DNA of 64,000 nt. It comes from Rhizobiaceae bacterium. Lineage in GTDB: Bacteria; Pseudomonadota; Alphaproteobacteria; Rhizobiales; Rhizobiaceae. The stretch is taken from the NCBI GenBank assembly GCA_014238155.1, contig JABABQ010000062.1, positions 1 through 64,000 of the forward strand. The letters are read 5' to 3'. Below, piece by piece: positions 34,858-44,983 of the stretch; position 1 is the first letter of the stretch, and each line of letters begins with the position of its first letter. Under the pieces are notes generated by a model. It had not been told where the DNA came from and did not search any database. It saw only the letters and a list, made by a program, of their open reading frames with translations. The translations under genes were made by a program, and so were the position numbers.

Positions 34858-37845
34858 ATGGCCCGTCAAGAAGCAAATGAAGCCTTTGCCAATACATCAT
34901 TTTTGTACGGCGGCAACGCCGGGTATATTGAAGAACTGTATGCCCAGTATCGCGAGAATCCGACCTCGATAAGCCCCGACTGGAAGGATTTTTTTGACGG
35001 TCTGGGAGATGATGCCGGCGACGTTATAAAGAACGCTCAAGGGGCCTCCTGGAAAAAACAAAACTGGCCAATTGCGTCAAATGGTGAACTGGTATCGGCT
35101 TTTGATGGACACTGGGCCGATGATGAAGTTATTTCAGATGCCAAGGTCGAGGCCCGCATAGCCCAGACCAGCACTGCCAATGGCCAAGCGACATCTCCGG
35201 AAGATGTGCAGCAGGCAACGCGAGATTCGATCCGTGCCATCATGATGGTGCGCGCGTATCGCATGCGCGGTCATCTACACGCAGATCTCGATCCACTCGG
35301 CATTGCCGGCAACAAGGAAGATCACAACGAGCTGCATCCGTCAGCCTATGGATTTTCTTCTGACGACTATGACCGTCCGATTTTTCTCGACCGGGTTCTG
35401 GGAATGGATTTCGCGACCATTCCGCAGATGCTTGAAATCCTCAAACGGACCTATTGTTCGACGCTGGGCGTCGAATTCATGCACATATCCAATCCGCAGG
35501 AAAAAGCCTGGATTCAGGAGCGCATTGAAGGGCCGGACAAGAGCATCGAATTTACGCCCAACGGTAAACTGGCGATCATGCACAAATTGGTTGAGGCGGA
35601 GGGTTTCGAGAAGTTTCTGGATGTCAAATATAAGGGAACCAAGAGATTTGGTCTCGATGGTGGTGAATCGCTGATTCCGGCACTCGAGCAAATCATCAAG
35701 CGTGGTGGACAGCTGGGTGTTCAGGATATCATTCTTGGCATGGCCCATCGTGGCCGTCTCAACGTGCTGACAAGCGTGATGAGCAAACCATTTTCAGCAG
35801 TCTTCCACGAATTCAAAGGCGGCTCCTATAAACCAGATGAAGTTGAGGGTTCCGGTGATGTTAAATATCATCTGGGTGCCAGTTCCGACCGCGAATTTGA
35901 CGGCAACAATGTGCATCTTTCACTCACCGCCAATCCGTCACATCTGGAAATCGTCAATCCGGTTGTGCTCGGCAAGGCCCGTGCCAAGCAGGATCAATTG
36001 CGGCCCCGGCGCAAGGACGGCACGCGCGATCGCTCCTGCGTCTTGCCGTTGCTGCTGCATGGGGATGCTGCCTTTGCCGGTCAGGGTGTTGTAGCCGAAT
36101 GTTTCGGTCTTTCCGGCCTGAAAGGTCATATTACCGGCGGCTCGATACACGTCATCATCAACAACCAGATCGGTTTTACAACCAATCCGCGGTTCTCCCG
36201 TTCTTCGCCCTATCCATCGGACGTGGCAAAGATGATCGAAGCGCCTATTTTTCACGTCAACGGGGATGACCCTGAAGCCGTGGTTTATGCAGCAAAGGTT
36301 GCGATTGAGTTCCGCCAGCAGTTCGGCAAGCCCGTTGTCATCGACATGTTTTGTTATCGTCGTCATGGGCACAACGAGGGCGATGAACCGGCATTCACTC
36401 AGCCGATCATGTATCGCGAAATTAAACAACACGATTCCACCCTCACCAAATATGCCCAACGGCTGGTGCGTGAGGGGTTGATCAGCGAAACCGGAAGAGA
36501 GGAACAGGTTGCAGCATTTCGTGCCCAGCTGGATGCCGATTTTGAATCAGCAGAGAGTTTCAAGCCCAACAAGGCCGACTGGCTGGACGGGGCCTGGGCG
36601 GGACTGAAGGTTGCTGACGGTCCAGACGGTGCACGGCGTGGACAGACCGGGGTACCGGTTGAAGAATTAAAATCACTTGGCCGCGCCATAACAGAAATTC
36701 CGGAAAACTTTAATGTGCATCGAACCATCAAGCGGTTCATGGATAACCGCGCCAAAATGATTGAAACCGGGGGTGGTCTGGATTGGGCCACCGGCGAAGC
36801 TCTGGCGTTTGGAACTCTGCAGATGGAAGGCATCAAAATACGCCTTTCAGGCCAGGACTGTGAACGCGGCACATTCTCACAACGTCACTCGGTTCTTTAT
36901 GATCAACAAACCGAAGAGCGTTACATTCCACTGTCGACCCTCGGCGATAAAGCGGCCGGATATGAAGTGATCAACTCAATGTTGTCCGAAGAAGCGGTGC
37001 TGGGCTACGAATACGGTTATTCGCTGGCTGAACCTAACGGGCTGGTCGTATGGGAAGCCCAGTTCGGTGACTTTGTGAACGGCGCGCAGGTTGTCATTGA
37101 TCAGTTTATATCGTCCGGCGAACGCAAATGGCTGCGCATGTGTGGTCTCGTCATGCTGTTGCCGCATGGTTATGAAGGCCAGGGTCCGGAACATTCCTCC
37201 GCCCGGTTGGAACGTTTCCTGCAGTCCTGCGCCGAAGACAATATGCAGGTCGCAAATTGCACCACTCCCGCCAACTATTTCCACATCCTGCGACGACAAT
37301 TGCGGCGTGAATTCCGCAAACCGTTGATTATCATGTCTCCCAAAAGCCTGCTGCGTCACAAGCGTGCCGTGTCACGGCTCGAGGAGTTTGGAGCAGATAC
37401 GACTTTCCACCGGCTGCTTTGGGATGATGCGGAATTTCTCAAAGACCAGAAAATCAAACTGGTCAAGGACAATAAAATCAAACGCGTCGTGCTGTGTACC
37501 GGTAAGGTGTATTTTGATCTCTACGAGGATCGTGAAGACCGGGGGGTCAACGATGTTTATCTGCTGCGCGTCGAACAACTTTATCCATTCCCCGCCAAGG
37601 CGCTTATCAACGAATTGTCGCGTTTTAAGAAGGCCGAGATTGTCTGGTGTCAGGAAGAACCCAAGAACATGGGTGCCTGGAGCTTTATCGAACCGTATCT
37701 GGAATGGGTTCTGGCCCATATCGAAGCCAAGCATCATCGTCCCCGCTATGCTGGACGACCAGCGGCCGCGTCTCCGGCAACCGGGCAGATGTCGAAACAC
37801 CAGGCACAATTGCAGGCCTTCCTTGAAGAGGCTCTGGGTGAATGA
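34858..37845 (+). CDS. sucA: 2-oxoglutarate dehydrogenase E1 component
   Basis: A 995-residue thiamine-diphosphate enzyme that decarboxylates 2-oxoglutarate and passes the succinyl group to SucB. Start MARQEANEAFANTSFLYGG and SPDWKDFFDGLGD are the family N-terminus; ThDP/metal region GDAAFAGQGVVAE; HGHNEGDEPAFTQP; C-terminal transketolase part with LLPHGYEGQGPEHSSARLER. The ATG at 34858 is preferred to an upstream in-frame GTG at 34828. Subunit of the OGDH complex with sucB and lpd. Confidence 0.97.
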   Translation: MARQEANEAFANTSFLYGGNAGYIEELYAQYRENPTSISPDWKDFFDGLGDDAGDVIKNAQGASWKKQNWPIASNGELVSAFDGHWADDEVISDAKVEARIAQTSTANGQATSPEDVQQATRDSIRAIMMVRAYRMRGHLHADLDPLGIAGNKEDHNELHPSAYGFSSDDYDRPIFLDRVLGMDFATIPQMLEILKRTYCSTLGVEFMHISNPQEKAWIQERIEGPDKSIEFTPNGKLAIMHKLVEAEGFEKFLDVKYKGTKRFGLDGGESLIPALEQIIKRGGQLGVQDIILGMAHRGRLNVLTSVMSKPFSAVFHEFKGGSYKPDEVEGSGDVKYHLGASSDREFDGNNVHLSLTANPSHLEIVNPVVLGKARAKQDQLRPRRKDGTRDRSCVLPLLLHGDAAFAGQGVVAECFGLSGLKGHITGGSIHVIINNQIGFTTNPRFSRSSPYPSDVAKMIEAPIFHVNGDDPEAVVYAAKVAIEFRQQFGKPVVIDMFCYRRHGHNEGDEPAFTQPIMYREIKQHDSTLTKYAQRLVREGLISETGREEQVAAFRAQLDADFESAESFKPNKADWLDGAWAGLKVADGPDGARRGQTGVPVEELKSLGRAITEIPENFNVHRTIKRFMDNRAKMIETGGGLDWATGEALAFGTLQMEGIKIRLSGQDCERGTFSQRHSVLYDQQTEERYIPLSTLGDKAAGYEVINSMLSEEAVLGYEYGYSLAEPNGLVVWEAQFGDFVNGAQVVIDQFISSGERKWLRMCGLVMLLPHGYEGQGPEHSSARLERFLQSCAEDNMQVANCTTPANYFHILRRQLRREFRKPLIIMSPKSLLRHKRAVSRLEEFGADTTFHRLLWDDAEFLKDQKIKLVKDNKIKRVVLCTGKVYFDLYEDREDRGVNDVYLLRVEQLYPFPAKALINELSRFKKAEIVWCQEEPKNMGAWSFIEPYLEWVLAHIEAKHHRPRYAGRPAAASPATGQMSKHQAQLQAFLEEALGE

Positions 37846-37923
37846 CCATGGCGCCTGAACATTCAAACAAAACAGGCGGTTTTTCGCCGAATTCTAAACC
37901 TGATACCAAATAGGATTGGCAAA

Positions 37924-39480
37924 ATGGCTACTGAAATACGCGTTCCTACCCTGGGCGAATCGGTGACTGAAGCAACGATCGGCAAGTGGCTCAAACAGCC
38001 AGGCGACGCGGTCAAGGTCGATGAACCCCTGGTCGAGCTGGAAACTGATAAGGTCTCCATGGAAGTGCCTGCCCCATCAAATGGCGTGCTGCAGGAAATT
38101 GTGGCGGCTGAAGGCGAAACGGTTGGAGTTGATGCCTTGCTTGGCTCCATCGGCAGCGGTGAGGGCGCAGCGGCGGTGGCGCCAAAAGCGAGTGCTGCAC
38201 CGGCCCCGGCGGCGGCCAAAAAAAGCGGCGGCGATTCCGGCAGCGGCAACCTCATTGACGTCATTGCGCCAAGTGCCGGTGAATCTGTGACTGAAGCCGA
38301 AGTGGGTACATGGTATGTTGCCGTTGGCGACGCTCTATCAATCGATGACCCGGTGGTTGAGTTGGAAACCGATAAAGCCGCCATGGACGTCCCCGCATCT
38401 GGCGCCGGCGTGCTGGCAGAGATTCTGGCTGAAACCGGGACTGTCATTGCTCCCGGAGATGTCATTGGCCGCATTCGTTCTGGAGGTGGCGCTGTAGCGA
38501 CCGCACCGACTGCAGCCGTGACGGCGGCGGCGGCGGCGGCACCAGCAATGGCCGATGTTACAGCAACAACAACCCAGCCCTCGCCAGCTGCTGCAAAAAT
38601 GATGGCTGAGAATGATCTCGATGCCGCATCGGTTGCCGGTTCTGGTAAGCGCGGTCAGGTGTTGAAAGGCGACGTGATTGCGGCGCTGGAAAATGCCGTG
38701 CCAACGGCGGCGGCGGCGACTGCAACGGCGGCGGCACCCGCGGCAGCTGCCCAAAGAGCTGCTTCCGGTGCTGCGGACGAGGTGCGTGAAGAGCGCGTTC
38801 GCATGACCCGCCTTCGCCAGACAATCGCCCGTCGATTGAAGGATGCGCAAAACGCAGCTGCCATGCTGACCACCTTCAACGAGGTCGACATGGGTCCGGT
38901 GATGGACCTGCGCAAATCCTACAAGGATCTGTTTGAGAAAAAGCATGGTGTAAAGCTTGGTTTTATGGGCTTTTTCACCAAGGCAGTTTGTCATGCGCTG
39001 AAGGAGATTCCTGCTGTCAACGCAGAAATCGATGGCACCGATATCGTCTACAAAAACTATGCACATATCGGCGTTGCCGTTGGCACGGACAAGGGACTGG
39101 TTGTCCCGGTGGTCCGCGATGCAGATCAAATGACGATTGCTGAAGTCGAAAAGGAAATTGGCAATCTTGGTCGCAAGGCCCGAGATGGCCAGCTTGGCAT
39201 GGACGACATGCAGGGAGGCACTTTCACCATCTCGAATGGCGGTGTTTATGGTTCACTGATGTCGACGCCGATTCTCAATGCACCGCAATCCGGCATTCTC
39301 GGCATGCACAAGATCGAGGAGCGGCCGGTTGTTCGCAATGGTGAGATCACCACGGCCCGGATGATGTATCTGGCCTTGTCGTATGACCACCGGATTGTCG
39401 ATGGCAAGGAAGCGGTGACCTTTCTGGTTAGGGTGAAGGAAAGCCTCGAAGATCCACAGCGTCTGGTTCTGGACCTGTAG
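37924..39480 (+). CDS. sucB: Dihydrolipoamide succinyltransferase (E2) with two lipoyl domains
   Basis: A 518-residue E2 core: succinyl transfer from lipoamide to CoA. Two lipoyl domains are seen, with lipoyl-Lys in [13 protein letters not shown] (about residue 43) and [12 protein letters not shown] (about 150), joined by Ala/Pro linkers that include near-perfect GCG codon runs. Then a peripheral-subunit-binding domain ([20 protein letters not shown]), and the catalytic domain with [13 protein letters not shown] (HxxxDG). Most SucB proteins have one lipoyl domain, so the duplication is notable, though other alphaproteobacteria are known to have it. ATG with AGGATTGGC nearby. Confidence 0.95.
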   Translation: MATEIRVPTLGESVTEATIGKWLKQPGDAVKVDEPLVELETDKVSMEVPAPSNGVLQEIVAAEGETVGVDALLGSIGSGEGAAAVAPKASAAPAPAAAKKSGGDSGSGNLIDVIAPSAGESVTEAEVGTWYVAVGDALSIDDPVVELETDKAAMDVPASGAGVLAEILAETGTVIAPGDVIGRIRSGGGAVATAPTAAVTAAAAAAPAMADVTATTTQPSPAAAKMMAENDLDAASVAGSGKRGQVLKGDVIAALENAVPTAAAATATAAAPAAAAQRAASGAADEVREERVRMTRLRQTIARRLKDAQNAAAMLTTFNEVDMGPVMDLRKSYKDLFEKKHGVKLGFMGFFTKAVCHALKEIPAVNAEIDGTDIVYKNYAHIGVAVGTDKGLVVPVVRDADQMTIAEVEKEIGNLGRKARDGQLGMDDMQGGTFTISNGGVYGSLMSTPILNAPQSGILGMHKIEERPVVRNGEITTARMMYLALSYDHRIVDGKEAVTFLVRVKESLEDPQRLVLDL

Positions 39481-39483
39481 TCG

Positions 39484-40230
39484 ATGGCATCGGTCTATCT
39501 GGTAACCGGAGGGGGTCGCGGCATTGGTGCCGCTGTTGCACGTCTCGCTGCTGAACAGGGTGCTGCAGTTGGCGTAAATTATGTCACCAACGCCGATGCT
39601 GCGCAGGCTGTTGTCGATGACATAGTCGACCAAGGCGGCAAGGCAACTGCTATCCAGGGCGATATGGCAATTGAGGCAGACATCATTCGCCTGTTCGATG
39701 AATGTGAAGCTGCCCTGGGACCAGTGACTGTATTGGTCAACAATGCAGGTGTGCTGGATCAGGAAGGCAGTCTGGAAGATTTCACCACCGAACGGATCAC
39801 CAGAATAGTTGATCTGAATGTGACTGGTGCCTTGATCTGCGCCCGTGAAGCGGTGCGCCGCATGTCGACTAAAAACGGTGGAACGGGTGGTTCGATCGTC
39901 AATATATCATCCATGGCAGCGACGTTGGGCAGCGGTGGCGTCTATGTTGATTATGCCGCCTCAAAGGGAGCCATCGACAGTTTGACGGTCGGACTTGCCC
40001 GTGAAGTGGCGCAGCAGGCTATCCGGGTCAACGGCGTTCGCCCCGGCATCATTGACACAGACATTCATGCCTCCGGCGGTAACCCGTCTCGGGCTGTCGA
40101 TCTCGCCCACACCGTACCGATGGGCCGAGCCGGAAAACCCGAGGAAATCGCCGAAGCGGTGATCTGGCTGGCCTCAAAAAAAGCTTCCTACGTAACAGGT
40201 AGCACGATCAATGTATCGGGCGGTCGTTGA
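39484..40230 (+). CDS. SDR-family oxidoreductase between sucB and lpd
   Basis: A 248-residue classical short-chain dehydrogenase: VYLVTGGGRGIGAAVARLAA for NAD(P), NNAGVLDQ, and YAASKGAI for Tyr and Lys; C-terminus YVTGSTINVSGGR. FabG-like by motifs but there is no fatty-acid gene here. Starts three bases after the sucB stop, so it is a fully coupled operon member. The substrate is not known. Confidence 0.88.
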   Translation: MASVYLVTGGGRGIGAAVARLAAEQGAAVGVNYVTNADAAQAVVDDIVDQGGKATAIQGDMAIEADIIRLFDECEAALGPVTVLVNNAGVLDQEGSLEDFTTERITRIVDLNVTGALICAREAVRRMSTKNGGTGGSIVNISSMAATLGSGGVYVDYAASKGAIDSLTVGLAREVAQQAIRVNGVRPGIIDTDIHASGGNPSRAVDLAHTVPMGRAGKPEEIAEAVIWLASKKASYVTGSTINVSGGR

Positions 40231-40262
40231 GACCACCCATCTAAGCACGAGAGAGAATTCAG

Positions 40263-41672
40263 ATGGCAGATCAGTTTGATGTAGTGGTAATTGGCTCCGG
40301 ACCCGGTGGCTATGTGTGCGCAATTAAGGCCGCACAACTGGGCCTAAACGTTGCCATAGTGGAAAAGTCGGCAACACTTGGCGGCACTTGTCTTAATGTT
40401 GGCTGCATCCCGTCAAAAGCCTTGCTGCATGCATCTGAGATGTTCCACGAAGCCCAACACGGTTTTGAAAAACTGGGAATTCGAACCAGCAAGCCAAAGC
40501 TCGATCTGCCAAAAATGATGGAACACAAGGACTTGACTGTGAAGGCCAACGTCGATGGCGTGGCTTTTTTGATGAAAAAGAACAAGATCACTGTATTCCG
40601 CGGAACGGGTTCGATTGCTTCAGCCAATTCCGTCACTGTGACAGATGAGAAAGGCAAAGCCGAAATCCTTGAGGCGAAAAATATTGTTATTGCCACCGGG
40701 TCTGTGGTTGCCGGAATTCCCGGTGTGGAAGTCGACTTCGACGAACAGACAATCGTTTCATCAGATCACGCAATTGCCCTGTCCAAAGTGCCCAAGGAAA
40801 TGGTGGTTGTCGGCGGCGGTGTTATCGGGCTCGAACTCGGTTCAGTCTGGTCGCGTCTCGGCGCCAAGGTAACGGTGGTTGAATATCTTGGTTCCATTCT
40901 TGGTGGCATGGATGGCGGCGTCACCAAGCAGTTTCAGCGCAGTTTGAAAAAGCAGGGTTTCACTTTCAAGATGAATGCCAAGGTCACCGCTGTCGCCAAA
41001 AAGGGCAAAAAGGGACTTGTGACTTTCGAACCTGTGAAGGGCGGAGATGCAGTAACACTGAACGCCGACGTTGTTCTGGTGGCCACCGGGCGGGCCCCGT
41101 ATATCGATGGTTTGGGGCTGGAGTCCGTTGGCATTGAAACCGAGCGTGGCAAGGTCAGGACTGATGCGCACTGGCGCACAAATGTTGCCAATATCTACGC
41201 AATTGGTGATGTTACCGACGGTCCGATGCTGGCTCACAAGGCGGAAGATGAGGGCGTTGCTGTGGCTGAAACCATTGCTGGCAAGCACGGCCATGTAAAT
41301 TACAACGTCATCCCGGGTGTGGTTTACACCCAGCCCGAAGTGGCCTCGGTGGGAGCTACGGAAGAGCAGTTGAAGTCAGATGGAGTGGAGTATGTTTCGG
41401 GACAGTTTCCGTTCACCGCCAACGGTCGTGCACGGGCGATGAATGTCACCGAAGGTTTCGTCAAATTCCTGGCCGACAAAAAGACCGACCGGGTGCTCGG
41501 AGTTCATATTGTCGGGTTTGGTGCTGGTGAAATGATTCACGAAGCCGCTGTGCTGATGGAATTCGGTGGATCATCAGAAGACCTCGGGCGCACCTGCCAT
41601 GCTCACCCCACCATGTCGGAAGCCGTCAAGGAAGCCGCTATGGCAACATACGACAAACCGCTTCACATGTAG
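40263..41672 (+). CDS. lpdA: Dihydrolipoyl dehydrogenase (E3)
   Basis: A 469-residue flavoprotein that reoxidises lipoamide for the 2-oxoglutarate (and possibly other) dehydrogenase complexes. FAD site [16 protein letters not shown], redox disulfide [16 protein letters not shown] site [16 protein letters not shown]-terminal [13 protein letters not shown] with catalytic His-Glu. Thirty-two bases after the SDR gene with GAGAGA upstream. Confidence 0.97.
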   Translation: MADQFDVVVIGSGPGGYVCAIKAAQLGLNVAIVEKSATLGGTCLNVGCIPSKALLHASEMFHEAQHGFEKLGIRTSKPKLDLPKMMEHKDLTVKANVDGVAFLMKKNKITVFRGTGSIASANSVTVTDEKGKAEILEAKNIVIATGSVVAGIPGVEVDFDEQTIVSSDHAIALSKVPKEMVVVGGGVIGLELGSVWSRLGAKVTVVEYLGSILGGMDGGVTKQFQRSLKKQGFTFKMNAKVTAVAKKGKKGLVTFEPVKGGDAVTLNADVVLVATGRAPYIDGLGLESVGIETERGKVRTDAHWRTNVANIYAIGDVTDGPMLAHKAEDEGVAVAETIAGKHGHVNYNVIPGVVYTQPEVASVGATEEQLKSDGVEYVSGQFPFTANGRARAMNVTEGFVKFLADKKTDRVLGVHIVGFGAGEMIHEAAVLMEFGGSSEDLGRTCHAHPTMSEAVKEAAMATYDKPLHM

Positions 41673-41725
41673 GTGCGTCGCGTGTGGAGCATCGCTCGTC
41701 GCTCGCCGTACTGGATTGGTTGAGA

Positions 41726-42007
41726 TTAGTAGCCGCAGGTATCGTCTGCGGCCTTGTCGGCGTTGCGGGTGCACAGCATTTTGCTGGAGCAATATAATCC
41801 CTCGACTTTGGAATAGGTCATGATGCCGGCTTTTACCTGATTGCCCTGTCGCTCGCAGCGCAGCACGATTTCGACGATCAATCCTTTGTCAGACGTCATT
41901 TCGACAAAGGCGTCCCGGTCTGAAAATCCCGGATAAAGATTAAAGTCGCTGGCGAAAGCGAATGAAGGAAGGGTCAGAAATATTGCTGCAATTAGCGCCG
42001 CACGCAT
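41726..42007 (-). CDS. Small secreted Cys-rich protein
   Basis: A 93-residue protein with a signal peptide (MRAALIAAIFLTLPSFAFAS) and a mature part of about 73 residues with four Cys (CERQ, YCSSKMLC, DTCGY), likely two disulfides in the periplasm. ATG has GGAG eight bases upstream. Family not recognised. It is convergent with lpdA, 54 bases away. Confidence 0.65.
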   Translation of the reverse strand: MRAALIAAIFLTLPSFAFASDFNLYPGFSDRDAFVEMTSDKGLIVEIVLRCERQGNQVKAGIMTYSKVEGLYCSSKMLCTRNADKAADDTCGY

Positions 42008-42118
42008 GGGTCAAACTCCGTGATTGCGATGCGCGTTTCAAATCAAGCGCATCCATGCAACGGAATTTGCAAATGTCATGCCAGCATTTGCCCGCGTTTG
42101 TGTCCCGAATCGGGACGT

Positions 42119-43156
42119 TTATTGAGTAACCCGGCTGAGTCGATAGCCTTTCTGTGCCAGAATGTTGACCATGCCCTCTTCACCAGGGAGATGCAGCGCA
42201 CCAACCGCGATGAATGCACTGCCCTTGGCGATGTGTTTTTCGGCCTCTTGCGCCATGGTATGATTGCGTCTGACTACAATCTCGCGTTGAAATTCAGCAT
42301 ATTGGGCATGATCCTGCGCAGCGGCAAATCCATCTGCGGATACCCTGCGCATCAGCGCCCAGACCAGCGCCGTTTCTTCCTGCAAATACAGCTGTATCAT
42401 GGTTTCAAACAGATCATCCAGACGGGCGCCCAGCGTGACGGTTTGCATCAGTCCCTTCAGCGATGCCGCTTCGGGCAGGCCATCCATGGCTTTTAGTTGA
42501 CTGATCATGGTTTCAAGAGCCACGATCTGCTTACCCTGGGTCTGCGCCATCTGTCCAAGAAAGGCATCAACGATTGGTTTTTGCTCCTTCTTGCGTGCCA
42601 TTTCGCAGGCCGGTGCACCGAGAGATCCCATCAGGGCCCATGGTTTCATCTTTTGAGCAACAGACCATGGCAGGCCGAGCTTTTTTTCAATCGCTGCGGT
42701 CAGGGCTTTCTGGTCTGCTTCACTCAACCTATCAGACAGGGTCGTGCCATCTGTATAGGTGGTATATTGAAATGCGGCGAACACGACACCTGCCATTTTT
42801 TTGGGATCCAGCAGTTCGGTGATTTCCAAGGCCAGCGTGTCGCTGTTGTCAAATGCCTGTCTCGCGGCAGGTTTCAAATCCAGTAACCGCGGATCAGACA
42901 GGTGAATCGTGCCAAACAGATAGGACGGCTGAAGGCCATCTTTCTCAACCTTCCATATCAAACCTTTACCATACAATGTTGCATCTGCCTCGGCATACAT
43001 CTGCCTGGCAATTTCGGGATTTTGCTGCTCGATCTGCGGGATCAGATATTTTCCGGCGCAGACCACTTCCTCGGCGTTTGCAATGTGGGATGCACCCACC
43101 GAAACGGCCAAGGCCAGCGTCACTCGGTGAATCAAACGGCGAATTGATTTGTTCAT
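42119..43156 (-). CDS. TraB/GumN-family protein
   Basis: A 345-residue exported protein of the TraB/GumN superfamily (erythromycin-esterase-like fold of Tiki/TraB metalloprotease relatives). Signal MNKSIRRLIHRVTLALAVSV, then YLFGTIHLSDPRLLDLKPA, the conserved GTIH motif, a later ETMISQLKAMDGLPEA segment and VGALHLPGEEG. The reaction is not known in bacteria. The ATG at 43156 has AGGAG five bases upstream; the longer frame overlaps xerC. Confidence 0.85.
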   Translation of the reverse strand: MNKSIRRLIHRVTLALAVSVGASHIANAEEVVCAGKYLIPQIEQQNPEIARQMYAEADATLYGKGLIWKVEKDGLQPSYLFGTIHLSDPRLLDLKPAARQAFDNSDTLALEITELLDPKKMAGVVFAAFQYTTYTDGTTLSDRLSEADQKALTAAIEKKLGLPWSVAQKMKPWALMGSLGAPACEMARKKEQKPIVDAFLGQMAQTQGKQIVALETMISQLKAMDGLPEAASLKGLMQTVTLGARLDDLFETMIQLYLQEETALVWALMRRVSADGFAAAQDHAQYAEFQREIVVRRNHTMAQEAEKHIAKGSAFIAVGALHLPGEEGMVNILAQKGYRLSRVTQ

Positions 43157-43173
43157 AAAGACTCCTGCTCCTG

Positions 43174-44142
43174 TCATGCCCGGGGATGGGCCGTGTTCCA
43201 GGTTTTTAATAATGCGTCGGTGTCGACGGCGGTATATTTTTGTGTGGTGGAAAGGCTGGCATGCCCCAACAATTCCTGAATGGTACGCAGATCTCCGCCA
43301 TTGCCCAAAAGATGGGTGGCAAAGGAATGACGCATTGCATGTGGCGTGGCGGTAGCGGGCAATCCCAGTGCTCCGCGCATTACCCGCATCGATCGCTGGA
43401 AAACCGCCGGTTGCAGCGGTCCGCCCCGGGCGCCACGAAACAGCTTTTGATTGCGTGACAGATGATAAGGACAAAGTCGCATGTAATCCTCTACCGCTTG
43501 GCTGACGATGGGAAGAAGAGGTACCAGCCGGATTTTGCCGCCCTTGCCGTGTATGCGCAGAGAAGCCGTGCGAATCTCAGGATTTGCCGGATCGCTGATC
43601 TGAAAATCTTCGGTGGTCAGACCGAGGCCCTCGGAAATGCGCAAACCACATCCATAAAGCAAAGTCATGATGGCTGCATCACGGGCGGCGATCCACGGCT
43701 CGGCATGCATTTGCTGATCCTGACTGATCAATTGCATGGCTTCTTCGGCGGCCACGGGTTTTGGTAAGGTTGCCGGCTGCCGGGGTGCTCGCATGGCTGT
43801 TAGCCCGGTGCTTGAAGCCTCGCCCCGTCGCTCGAGAAATCGAACGAAGGAACGTATGCCGGCCAGATCACGGGCCAGAGTGCGCGGACCATTTCCAACC
43901 TCCCGGCGACGCGACAGATAACCGCGCATATGCAGGGGTTTGAGATCGGCAAAATCGGATTTTCGCGGTGGATGGCCCAGATAGTCAGTCAGATGATGAC
44001 AGAACTGGCGCAGGTCCCGTTCGTAGGCCTCCAACGTATTTGCAGCCAGCCGTCGCTCGGATTTCAGATGATCGTTCCATTGGCCCAGGGCCTTCAACAG
44101 GCAGGGCGCAGCATAGATCAGTATTTGGGGCGAATCATCCAT
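43174..44142 (-). CDS. xerC: Site-specific tyrosine recombinase XerC
   Basis: A 322-residue tyrosine recombinase that resolves chromosome dimers at dif with XerD. N-terminal SAM-like domain (SERRLAANTLEAYERDLRQF); catalytic residues Arg in CGLRISE, Lys in GKGGKIR, His-Arg in TPHAMRHSFATHLL, His in LLGHASLSTTQKYT with nucleophile Tyr. The start at 44142 is preferred; a GTG two codons earlier is possible. Context next to priA and an aldolase gene is typical for Rhizobiales. Confidence 0.9.
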   Translation of the reverse strand: MDDSPQILIYAAPCLLKALGQWNDHLKSERRLAANTLEAYERDLRQFCHHLTDYLGHPPRKSDFADLKPLHMRGYLSRRREVGNGPRTLARDLAGIRSFVRFLERRGEASSTGLTAMRAPRQPATLPKPVAAEEAMQLISQDQQMHAEPWIAARDAAIMTLLYGCGLRISEGLGLTTEDFQISDPANPEIRTASLRIHGKGGKIRLVPLLPIVSQAVEDYMRLCPYHLSRNQKLFRGARGGPLQPAVFQRSMRVMRGALGLPATATPHAMRHSFATHLLGNGGDLRTIQELLGHASLSTTQKYTAVDTDALLKTWNTAHPRA

Positions 44143-44189
44143 TACCACCTGTTTGACAGTCGCAAGTTAGGATTGGGTTTAAACGTGGC

Positions 44190-44205
44190 CGCCCCGGCAG
44201 GGGCG
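44190..44205 (-). terminator. GC-rich hairpin between fsa-like gene and xerC
   Basis: CGCCCC and GGGGCG with a 4-base loop. Followed on the minus strand by CCACGTTT rather than a T-run; may end the aldolase transcript weakly. Confidence 0.35.
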
Positions 44206-44236
44206 ACCATAAATTGTCAGGGTATAAACTGGCTGG

Positions 44237-44887
44237 TCAGATTTTCTGACCGGTCTTCTCCCAGTCCGCCAGAAAAGCGGCAAGTCCGGCGTCGGTCAAA
44301 GGATGTTTGACCAGTTTTTCAATTGTGCTTGGTGGCATGGTAGCAACATCAGCTCCGGCCAGTGCACAGTCCTTGACGTGATTGACGGTGCGAATGGACG
44401 CGGCAAGAATTTCCGTGTCGAAATCATAATTGTCGAAAATGACGCGGATTTCCTCAATCAGTTCCATGCCGTCGATCGCCATGTCGTCCAGACGACCGAT
44501 AAAGGGGGAAACATAAGTGCCGCCGGCCTTGGCAACCAACAATGCCTGGTTGGCGCTGAAGCACAGCGTCATATTGGTCTTGAAACCTTCGTCTACCAAT
44601 GTCTTGCAGGCGCGCAGGCCATCCATGGTGATCGGCAGTTTGATGCAGATATTTTTGGCGATCTTTGCCAACTCACGTCCTTCAGCCAACATCGTGTCGT
44701 AATCGGTCGCAGCGACTTCACCTGATACATCACCATCAACAATATCACAGATTTCGGCCAGCACTTCTTTGATGTCGCGGCCGGACTTCAAAATAAGCGA
44801 GGGGTTGGTCGTGACACCGTCTAGCAGGCCGGTCTGGCTCCATTCGCGGATTTCATCCACATCTGCGGTGTCGAGAAAAAATTTCAT
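44237..44887 (-). CDS. Transaldolase / fructose-6-phosphate aldolase-like protein
   Basis: A 216-residue TIM-barrel aldolase of the short transaldolase (TalC/FSA) type: [38 protein letters not shown] with the Schiff-base Lys, and [16 protein letters not shown]. It either transfers dihydroxyacetone units in the pentose phosphate pathway or splits fructose 6-phosphate; in Rhizobiales short forms are usually called transaldolase. The ATG with GGAGA 8 bases upstream is chosen. Divergent from priA. Confidence 0.9.
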   Translation of the reverse strand: MKFFLDTADVDEIREWSQTGLLDGVTTNPSLILKSGRDIKEVLAEICDIVDGDVSGEVAATDYDTMLAEGRELAKIAKNICIKLPITMDGLRACKTLVDEGFKTNMTLCFSANQALLVAKAGGTYVSPFIGRLDDMAIDGMELIEEIRVIFDNYDFDTEILAASIRTVNHVKDCALAGADVATMPPSTIEKLVKHPLTDAGLAAFLADWEKTGQKI

Positions 44888-44983
44888 GGGTGCGTCTCCA
44901 TTTGTTATCGCCCATAGTTGAACGTAATTTGCGCCTGTCATAGCTGAGGCTTGTGGCAAGGTCACGTGTGAAAACATCAATTT

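Noticed and set aside
38338-39129. Long open frame opposite sucB, Cys/Arg-rich
   Set aside because: It arises from the antisense of Ala-rich linkers and the catalytic domain; no start signal and no family resemblance.
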